A stretch of 16,488 bases of DNA. Origin: Rickettsiales bacterium (lineage in GTDB: Bacteria; Pseudomonadota; Alphaproteobacteria; Rickettsiales; Anaplasmataceae). The translations under genes and the position numbers were made by a program. Position 1 is the stretch's first letter. Every line of letters starts with the position of its first letter. Below the pieces are notes generated by a model. The model made no database searches. It was not told the origin of the DNA and was given only the letters and a program-made list of their open reading frames with translations. This document shows positions 1 through 5,865 of the stretch, piece after piece. The stretch is taken from NCBI GenBank assembly GCA_031284675.1, contig JAITXQ010000085.1, forward strand, positions 1 through 16,488, read 5' to 3'.

Positions 1-167
1 CAGACAAAACAGTTTTGTTATATCTTCCATGGGTAACCTCATCTATTTTTTTTGTATTTGTTGAGTTTACCCTACTCTCCTGCCTTTTCTATTCTTTTTT
101 TAATCCAGAATTAGCGTTAAAAGCAGCTAAATTGCAGCGTTTAAGGCTTAAAAAACACCAATACTGA
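1..167 (+). CDS. 3' end of a small membrane protein (possibly CcmD-like)
   Basis: An open frame enters from the left edge (first full codon at base 3) and stops with TGA at 165-167, giving 54 visible residues. They form one hydrophobic segment (about residues 5-33, rich in F, L, V and S) followed by a basic tail ending RLRLKKHQY. A single helix with a short basic tail fits small accessory proteins such as CcmD of the haem exporter, but no specific motif proves this. The last 15-20 codons overlap a stretch that looks repeat-derived (TAGCGTT and AAAAGCAGCTA recur about 140 bases downstream), so the native C-terminus may have been altered. The start lies outside the window. That it is a real gene end is moderately likely; the function is a guess. 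Confidence 0.4.
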   Translation, partial: DKTVLLYLPWVTSSIFFVFVEFTLLSCLFYSFFNPELALKAAKLQRLRLKKHQY

Positions 168-314
168 AAATAGACAGTGATTAGGGTTTCTTTTGCCTTT
201 TTTCTATTTGGTAAATTTCTTAATGTTTATAGCTAAAGGTTAGTTGTAAAAAAGCAGCTAGCGTTCAAAATAAAAAAACGCTGAAAAAAAATATAAATAT
301 TACAGCTGCCTTTT
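112..314. repeat. Repeat-like intergenic stretch with nested inverted repeat
   Basis: AAAAGCAGCTA occurs at 119-129 and again at 250-260. TAGCGTT occurs at 112-118 and 259-265, so the two words are present twice in swapped order. The second copy starts a nested inverted repeat: AGCAGCT (253-259) can pair with AGCTGC (304-309), and inside it AGCGTT (260-265) pairs with AACGCT (277-282), followed by an A run. This looks like a decayed dispersed repeat of the kind common between Wolbachia genes. Apart from it, the 168-408 gap holds only the promoter candidate for lysC. Confidence 0.35.
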
Positions 315-336
315 AGCTTAGGTTATGCAAGAAGTC

Positions 337-342
337 TATAAT
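337..342 (+). promoter_or_regulatory. Candidate -10 box for lysC
   Basis: A perfect TATAAT lies 67 bases before the chosen lysC start. No good -35 is present: the best is TTAGCT at 313-318, 18 bases upstream with 3 of 6 matches. The call rests on the -10 box alone. Confidence 0.35.
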
Positions 343-408
343 TAAGCCTTTTAAAATTTATATCAACTAGTGCTATATTTTTCTCCGCAGGAAAGTTATA
401 TTGTAACT

Positions 409-1575
409 ATGGACAACATAATCGTAAAAAAATTTGGTGGGACTTCGTTAACTGATTTAAACCGAGTTGCAAATTTGATAAAAAAAGATGTTGAGAAAGG
501 CTGTAATGTAATCGTTGTTGTTTCTGCTGTTGCAGGATTTACTGATCAAATGGCTTGTCAGGCTAGGCAAATCTCAAATTTAAGCTGCAGACAAGAGCTA
601 TCAGAATACGATGTTATGCTTTCAGCGGGAGAGCAGATCTCTTGTGGCCTATTAGCGATCACTCTCCAATCTATCGGGATTAATGCTAAATCGTGGCTTG
701 CCTGGCAGTTACCAATTGTAACTGATGATTTTTATTCTGAGTCTAAAATAAAGACAATAAAGATTGACCGTTTGAAAAGATCTTTTGCTGAAGGCTATAC
801 TGTTGCGATCGTCGCTGGTTTTCAAGGTATACATGATGATAGAATCACTACTTTTGGAAGAGGAGGCTCTGATATATCGACAGTTGCCTTTGCAGTGGCT
901 TGTAGTATTAAGGTTTGCGAAATTTTTACTGATATTGATGGAATATATACAGCTGATCCGAAAATTGTTCCAAAGGCACGCAAACTCAAATCTATCTCTT
1001 ACAATGAAATGTTGGAAATGTCGTCATCCGGTGCTAAAATACTGCATAATCGTTCAGTACAACTTGCAATGAAACATAACATTAAAGTGCAAGTGTTATC
1101 CACTTTTAAAGAGGTAGAAGGCACTACAGTACTACACGAAAAAGGTGTACTAGAGAGATACTTAATTACTGGAATAACTTATAGCACTAATGAAGCTCTT
1201 ATAACTTTTACTAACCTTGCAAATACCTTACATACTTTAAAAGATATAGCAGGGGCAAACGTTAAAATTGATATGATACATGGATCAAGTTTCGTGATTT
1301 CCAAATTTGATATTGATTTAATGAAAAAGTTGCTGAATGAGAACGAAAATTATGCTATAAACAACAATGTAGCTAAAATTTCAATAATTGGCATTGGTGT
1401 TATGTCTAACACTGAAGTGATGCATCGCACACTCAAGGTTTTAAGCGAAAAAAAGATAGAAATACTTGCTATCACAACATCTGAAATCAAAATCAGTATA
1501 ATTGTTCAAAAAGAATGCGCTGAAGCTTTAGTTAGAGATTTACATACTGAGTATGAGCTTGATGTGCAGCACTAG
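409..1575 (+). CDS. lysC: Aspartate kinase
   Basis: Aspartokinase phosphorylates L-aspartate with ATP, the first step of the aspartate-family pathway (diaminopimelate/lysine, threonine, methionine). In an organism of this type the likely use is diaminopimelate for lipid II. The protein is 388 residues. The signature KFGGTS is at residues 8-13, the kinase domain fills roughly residues 4-245 (including the FTDIDGIYTADPK segment), and a C-terminal regulatory region with paired ACT-like folds follows (SIIGIGVMSN near residue 325). Length is normal for a monofunctional enzyme. A GTG at 370 lies in the same frame, but the ATG at 409 puts the conserved kinase start at residue 5 and has AGGAAA about 14 bases upstream, so ATG is preferred. 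The gene stands alone, and transposase debris begins directly after its TAG stop. Confidence 0.93.
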   Translation: MDNIIVKKFGGTSLTDLNRVANLIKKDVEKGCNVIVVVSAVAGFTDQMACQARQISNLSCRQELSEYDVMLSAGEQISCGLLAITLQSIGINAKSWLAWQLPIVTDDFYSESKIKTIKIDRLKRSFAEGYTVAIVAGFQGIHDDRITTFGRGGSDISTVAFAVACSIKVCEIFTDIDGIYTADPKIVPKARKLKSISYNEMLEMSSSGAKILHNRSVQLAMKHNIKVQVLSTFKEVEGTTVLHEKGVLERYLITGITYSTNEALITFTNLANTLHTLKDIAGANVKIDMIHGSSFVISKFDIDLMKKLLNENENYAINNNVAKISIIGIGVMSNTEVMHRTLKVLSEKKIEILAITTSEIKISIIVQKECAEALVRDLHTEYELDVQH

Positions 1576-1985
1576 AATAGGCTTGAGATGTATGGAGTAT
1601 TGTGGCAAGCTTGAAAACTATGCTTATCAGCTATATTTGGGAATTGAAAACATTGACCATTCTAGAACTAAAGCCAATTCTCCATAAACAAATGGTATAT
1701 GTGAGAGATTCCATAAAACCATGCAAGATCCCCATTATTTTTAGAAAGAAGATTTACAGCTTTTTAGAAGATCTGCAGGTAGATGTTGATCAGTGGCTGT
1801 GTTCCTATAATCAGACAAGGCTCTCTCAGGAAAATATTGCTGTGCCTATGCAGACCTTTTTTGATAGTAAATACATTGCTTTCAAAAAAATATTGATAGC
1901 ATTAAACAAGAGTCTGGTAGTAGTTTAAACTACGTCAATTCTTTTGTCAGTTAATTCTTGTCTGTCAGATCAAGTCTAAATTACT
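1576..1985 (+). pseudogene. Degraded IS481-family transposase, 3' end
   Basis: Translation in more than one frame gives the C-terminal part of an rve-type DDE transposase. One frame reads EYCGKLENYAYQLYLGIENI and then TNGICERFHKTMQ, the conserved region around the last catalytic Glu. A second frame reads FRKKIYSFLEDLQVDVDQWL and then MQTFFDSKYIA. At least two frameshifts are needed, and the Gln expected before TNGICERF is a TAA. The N-terminal DNA-binding part and the first catalytic acids are missing. The coding remnant ends near 1927. The trailing TGTCAGATCAAGTCTAAATT (1961-1980) resembles a terminal inverted repeat of such elements, so the right end of the IS is probably near 1985. The debris starts immediately after the lysC stop codon. 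It is non-functional. Confidence 0.75.
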
Positions 1986-2027
1986 ATACCTGGGAGCGAC
2001 CAAGTAAGGTGATTTTTTGAACATTCC

Positions 2028-2063
2028 ATAAAGGGTTACTGCATTCAAGCAGTAACCCTTTAT
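2028..2063. terminator. Perfect 15-bp hairpin, likely transcription terminator
   Basis: ATAAAGGGTTACTGC (2028-2042) and GCAGTAACCCTTTAT (2049-2063) are exact reverse complements around a 6-base loop. The hairpin lies 7 bases beyond the stop codon of the minus-strand metalloprotease gene, where a terminator is expected. No long U tract follows on either strand, so it may act as a transcript-end stabiliser or a bidirectional stop rather than a classic intrinsic terminator. Confidence 0.6.
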
Positions 2064-2070
2064 GTATTTA

Positions 2071-4551
2071 TTAGATTAAGTTATGGTCGTAATGAATATG
2101 ATCGCTTGCACAATCAAACATTTTCACTAAACCATTTTCTAGATAAAGGTTATATTCACTGTGTTGATCTGATAATTCAATATTATCTTGCTCCCCTAAG
2201 TTGAAATGACTTGAATCTGACAGCAATTCGTAATTTGGATTATCTATTTTACTAATGCTACTTATCACTTTACCATTCTCATTAGATATAGCTAAACTAT
2301 AACTATCACCAACCTTCATTATCTTGATCGATACCTTATCTTCAGACAACACTATAAGTTTCTTCGTATCACTATCATGAATTACGAATTTACCATCTTT
2401 AAAGTAATACTTGTCTTCTGGCAAAGCACCAACCTTATATTCTGATTCGGCCAATTTATGCCAAAACTTTAACACAGAGCTTTTATCTTCCCCTTCTGCT
2501 TTGTCATATAAAGACCTTATGTCATTATAATCTATGGTTACATTTGCCTTATGTTTTCCTTCTGAATCTCGATCATGGCTCTTTTCTATTTTTAGAATTG
2601 TGTCTTTTAGAACCATTTTTTCTTGCTCTTCATCTTGTGTGCGCATTACTGATTTTCCAGGCGCTTCTAAACCTCGCAATGAAGCTGGCTGAATAGTAGG
2701 CTGGACTTCAGCTCTATCTTCACTTACTTGTCCTTTTACACTGTCAGACTGCATTTCGTCTTCTCCATTACTTGCTGCTTGTGGCTCAGATTGAGCATGG
2801 CCAGACTCAACAGAATTGTCTTCTGTGCTTGAATTGCTTTTTACCCAATTAGAGAAACCTTCTCCTTTTTGAATTTTTTCTTGTTCGCTTTCATAAATCT
2901 TTTGCATCATTTCCTTAAAATAAAAGCGACCATTCAGAGTTTTCCTATCTTCTGTTGCTGCATAAAGCAAATTATCAATAAAATTTGGATAAGTCTCTTC
3001 AATATATGCGATGACCGCCGCTCCTGTCTGATAAGGATCAATAGCTCCTTTAACTATTTCCTCTAAAGTGTGCTCTTTATATTTATTACCAACTAGTTTT
3101 GCAAAATCAGCTGCTTGTTCTCCTTCTGTTAAATGCGTAACATATTCTGCTAAGCCTTCCATTAAAACTTTGCCAAGATCCAACTTAGAAGTTAAATAGA
3201 ACGTTAATGCATGAACAAGTTCGTGTTTTATAACATAGTTGTAATCCTTGTGATTCACTTGCCCATCATGATTAAAATCACTTCTAGCATTTTCAGCATG
3301 AGAGTACATGTTAGTAATATAGTTATTATCGGAAGACTCAGCTGCACCACCACCTGGTATGTGAACATCATGACCGCCACTTAAATATTGTTTATAACTT
3401 GCATGATCTTCAAATAAGAACAGTCTAAAGTTAGCAACATTCCCATGTGCCGTAAGTGGATTGTTATCTTTTTTTATTCCAAAAACTTCATTGAACGTTT
3501 TTACAGTGTCTTCTAATGATTTTAGGAGACCTTCATTATTGATAACACCATCGCCGTTTTGATCAGTAAGATCTTCAAAACTTTTGTCCTGAAATAGATC
3601 AACGTTTAGATTAAACTCATTATCAGTATCATCCTCAGTAACTTTTAGATTTATTCTACCCTGGAATGTTAAACCTGTTTTTTGTTCATAATGTTCACTT
3701 GATCTTGTTTCCTCCTGAACTTTTTTCATCCCTCCGAATTCACTTTCTGTTGGAGGTGTTATACCATGCTTATTATATATCTCCTTAATTTGATCGATAC
3801 TCATACTAGTATGCACAAGCTCTTCAGAGATTTTCTCATATAATGCGTGGTACTCTGCCATTGTATATCCTTTATTTGTTGGATCACTAAGCCATTCTTT
3901 AAGACTTCCTTCTGGGTTGTCTCTTAGCCAGTCTTTAAGTCCTTGATCGCGAATATTTGGATCATTTTCCAAATATTTTCTCATACTCTCTTCACTTAAC
4001 CTTGACTCGTCAAGATTTTTAAAAACCCAGCTTCTTAAAGTTCCTACATTAACTTTGTTATGTATGAACTTATAATATGCATCAGAATCCACAATATAAT
4101 TTTGATAACTCTGATGATCAACTGAGCCTACCTCTGTGTATGAAGCTTTAATATTAATTTTATCAGCTATATATCCATGATCATGATTTCTTACTGAATT
4201 TGTTTCGTAATCTACATAACATTTTGTGTCGTCTTTTGGTACAAGAGTAAGTAACTCATCTGTTGTAAATAGAGGAATACCCTTTTCCTTGCAGAAGTCA
4301 TTTATTTCCTTAATAGTAAAAGGTTTTTTTATCATCTTCTCAGAGATTTCATAGTATAGTGAATCAAATTGCTTCACTGAAACATTCCCGTGAGCTTGTT
4401 TTTCGCAAATCAGTTTGTAAAAAGCATGATCATTTGTGATCTTTACATTTTCAACAGATTCATCATCTTTTGCTTTGACTCTACCTGTTGTCTGTAATTC
4501 GTCTTTTATAACTCTAGTTTTACTATTTTGTATTGACATATAATTAGGCAT
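2071..4551 (-). CDS. M9-collagenase-like zinc metalloprotease with Ca-loops and N-terminal repeats
   Basis: The protein is 826 residues. The start is the ATG at 4551, because GGAGGG sits 5-6 bases before it; three alternatives (M at 4581 and 4563 upstream, 4539 downstream) lack such a site. The core is HELVH (residues 443-447) with EGLAEY 18 residues later (Glu 465). This matches the HEXXH...E zinc-ligand layout of gluzincins, and the E-G-x-A-E spacing and the upstream FRLFLFEDHASYKQY segment resemble microbial collagenases (M9). Two calcium-type loops, DQNGDGVINNEG (330-341) and DFNHDGQVNHKD (425-436), resemble dockerin/EF-hand loops. The N-terminal 275 residues hold a twice-repeated helical module (about 58-103 and 230-275) and short Trp-containing tandem repeats. 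A polar linker (about 570-640) leads to a beta-rich C-terminal region. I see no signal peptide or membrane helix. Secretion, if it happens, would need another route such as type IV. Collagen as substrate is not implied. The peptidase assignment is strong, but the family is an inference. Confidence 0.8.
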   Translation of the reverse strand: MPNYMSIQNSKTRVIKDELQTTGRVKAKDDESVENVKITNDHAFYKLICEKQAHGNVSVKQFDSLYYEISEKMIKKPFTIKEINDFCKEKGIPLFTTDELLTLVPKDDTKCYVDYETNSVRNHDHGYIADKINIKASYTEVGSVDHQSYQNYIVDSDAYYKFIHNKVNVGTLRSWVFKNLDESRLSEESMRKYLENDPNIRDQGLKDWLRDNPEGSLKEWLSDPTNKGYTMAEYHALYEKISEELVHTSMSIDQIKEIYNKHGITPPTESEFGGMKKVQEETRSSEHYEQKTGLTFQGRINLKVTEDDTDNEFNLNVDLFQDKSFEDLTDQNGDGVINNEGLLKSLEDTVKTFNEVFGIKKDNNPLTAHGNVANFRLFLFEDHASYKQYLSGGHDVHIPGGGAAESSDNNYITNMYSHAENARSDFNHDGQVNHKDYNYVIKHELVHALTFYLTSKLDLGKVLMEGLAEYVTHLTEGEQAADFAKLVGNKYKEHTLEEIVKGAIDPYQTGAAVIAYIEETYPNFIDNLLYAATEDRKTLNGRFYFKEMMQKIYESEQEKIQKGEGFSNWVKSNSSTEDNSVESGHAQSEPQAASNGEDEMQSDSVKGQVSEDRAEVQPTIQPASLRGLEAPGKSVMRTQDEEQEKMVLKDTILKIEKSHDRDSEGKHKANVTIDYNDIRSLYDKAEGEDKSSVLKFWHKLAESEYKVGALPEDKYYFKDGKFVIHDSDTKKLIVLSEDKVSIKIMKVGDSYSLAISNENGKVISSISKIDNPNYELLSDSSHFNLGEQDNIELSDQHSEYNLYLENGLVKMFDCASDHIHYDHNLI

Positions 4552-4596
4552 TTTACCCTCCATTTCATATTTAATTTTCAAATATATGTTTTAATA

Positions 4597-4625
4597 TTAA
4601 TATGATTTCTATAAGAAAGTGTAAA
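4597..4625 (-). promoter_or_regulatory. Sigma70-type promoter of the metalloprotease gene
   Basis: Read on the minus strand, TTTACA (4625-4620) is followed after 17 bases by TATTAA (4602-4597). These have 5 of 6 and 4 of 6 matches to consensus with ideal spacing. The predicted start of transcription is about 40 bases before the chosen ATG. Confidence 0.5.
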
Positions 4626-4771
4626 TTCCCATATTAATATAATTTATATCTTAGCAAAGAAGTATAAGTAATTAATTTGATATGTAAAATGTAGGACATA
4701 GCTAAACAGTATACAGCTAGATTCCGGAATCACATTGGATAGGGTGACAAAGACAAAAGCAAAGTGGTTTA

Positions 4772-4801
4772 TTGACTTTCATTCTGTTGAAGCACTATAC
4801 T
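4772..4801 (+). promoter_or_regulatory. Sigma70-type promoter of tRNA-Val and downstream CDF gene
   Basis: TTGACT (4772-4777), an 18-base spacer and TATACT (4796-4801) give 5 of 6 matches in each box. The -10 box ends 11 bases before the mature tRNA 5' end, so only a very short leader is expected. Further upstream (4582-4771) I see only AT-rich spacer and a 10-base palindrome, ATTCCGGAAT (4721-4730). Confidence 0.65.
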
Positions 4802-4812
4802 AAAGCCACGAT

Positions 4813-4885
4813 GGGTAATTAGCTCAGTTGGTAGAGCATTTGCTCGACACGCAAGGGGTCACTGGTTCGAGTCCGGTATTACCCA
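4813..4885 (+). tRNA. tRNA-Val (anticodon GAC), with C33
   Basis: A full cloverleaf can be drawn. The acceptor GGGTAAT pairs perfectly with ATTACCC (4878-4884), and A73 is at 4885. The D stem is GCTC/GAGC. The anticodon stem is TTTGC/GCAAG with one T-G pair, the variable loop GGGTC, and the T arm ACTGG-TTCGAGT-CCGGT with one T-G pair. The anticodon loop at 4844-4850 is TCGACAC, so positions 34-36 are GAC (4846-4848), which reads GUC/GUU valine codons. CCA is not encoded (the next bases are CGC), so it must be added enzymatically. Position 33, almost always U, is C here. Confidence 0.9.
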
Positions 4886-4913
4886 CGCGACTTTGTTTAT
4901 AAAAAGATTTTAT

Positions 4914-5810
4914 ATGACAGCAGTGCACAACGGTAAACATTCATCAGTACAATCCAAGCGTTTAATCTACTCCATAATAATAGTTGCAATAACAATGTTT
5001 ATGGAAATAGTAGGTGGAATAATTTCACATTCGCTTGCTCTACTATCAGATGCAGGGCATATGCTCACTGACCTCTTTGCTTTAGTTTTAAGCTGGTTAG
5101 CACATAGGTTTTCAGCTAAGAAATCTGATTTGCAGAGATCATACGGATATCATCGGTTGCAGATAATTGCAGCATTTGTTAACGGTTTAACTTTATTCTT
5201 CATTGCAATAATCATTATAATTGAATCAATAAAGAGATTTATTTTTCCAGTCAATGTTGAATGGAAAATAATGTTAATGATTGCTACACTTGGCCTGATC
5301 TCTAATATCATAGTCTTTTTTATATTACATAGTAAATGCGAAAGCAATATAAATATAAAAAGTGCTGTACTGCACGTTATAGGAGATATTTTAGGTTCTG
5401 TAGCTGCTATACTTGCATCCATAATTATCATGCTTACTGGATGGCAAATGGTGGATCCTATCTTGTCAGTATTTGTTAGTGTAATAATTCTAAATAGTGG
5501 CTACAAAATTCTAAAGAATTCTTGCCATATACTCCTTGAAGGTACACCTGAAGGTATATCAACTGAAGAAATAAAAAGTAAAATTATGTCAGAACTGCCT
5601 GAAATAATGGATGTGCACCACATACATACATGGTCACTGTCTGATAATTACTTTATCACAACTATGCATGCTAAGATAAAGCAAAATGCACAACACACTG
5701 ATATTTTATATGAGATAAAAAAAATACTGCTAGATAAGTTCGAAATTGCACATTCCACAGTCGAGATCGAGTATGATGAATGTGCGGATAACAAGATACT
5801 TAAACATTGA
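4914..5810 (+). CDS. Cation diffusion facilitator, zinc-type efflux transporter
   Basis: This is a CDF-family inner-membrane antiporter, which exports Zn2+ (possibly Co2+ or Cd2+) in exchange for protons. The protein is 298 residues with six membrane segments. The transport-site motifs are H49-xxx-D53 (SDAGHMLTD) in helix 2 and H154-xxx-D158 (HVIGD) in helix 5. The HxxxD/HxxxD pattern is the one seen in zinc-selective members (CzcD and ZnT-like). A cytosolic C-terminal metal-binding domain of about 90 residues includes VHHIHTWSL. An in-frame TTG at 4893 would add 7 residues, but the ATG at 4914 is preferred. The ribosome site is weak (AAAAAGA). It begins 28 bases after tRNA-Val with no terminator between them, so co-transcription from the tRNA promoter is likely. 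The His-rich loop between helices 4 and 5 seen in some relatives is absent. Confidence 0.9.
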   Translation: MTAVHNGKHSSVQSKRLIYSIIIVAITMFMEIVGGIISHSLALLSDAGHMLTDLFALVLSWLAHRFSAKKSDLQRSYGYHRLQIIAAFVNGLTLFFIAIIIIIESIKRFIFPVNVEWKIMLMIATLGLISNIIVFFILHSKCESNINIKSAVLHVIGDILGSVAAILASIIIMLTGWQMVDPILSVFVSVIILNSGYKILKNSCHILLEGTPEGISTEEIKSKIMSELPEIMDVHHIHTWSLSDNYFITTMHAKIKQNAQHTDILYEIKKILLDKFEIAHSTVEIEYDECADNKILKH

Positions 5811-5835
5811 CGTTTATAGACCATTATATTATCAC
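5807..5835 (+). promoter_or_regulatory. Weak promoter candidate for the 625-residue ORF
   Basis: TTGACG (5807-5812, overlapping the CDF stop codon), a 17-base spacer and TATCAC (5830-5835) match consensus at 5 of 6 and 4 of 6 positions. Read-through from the tRNA-CDF unit is equally possible. Confidence 0.3.
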
Positions 5836-5865
5836 TAAAACATAATAATATTAGTAAGGTAGACT

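Noticed and set aside
2071..4551. Cytoplasmic-incompatibility factor (CifA/CifB type)
   Set aside because: The protein has a zinc-protease core and calcium loops, but no ubiquitin-like protease Cys/His/Asp pattern, no PD-D/E-XK nuclease motif and no paired Cif gene.
4721..4730. ATTCCGGAAT palindrome as an operator
   Set aside because: A 10-base palindrome well upstream of the tRNA promoter has no supporting copies nearby; chance or repeat debris is as likely.
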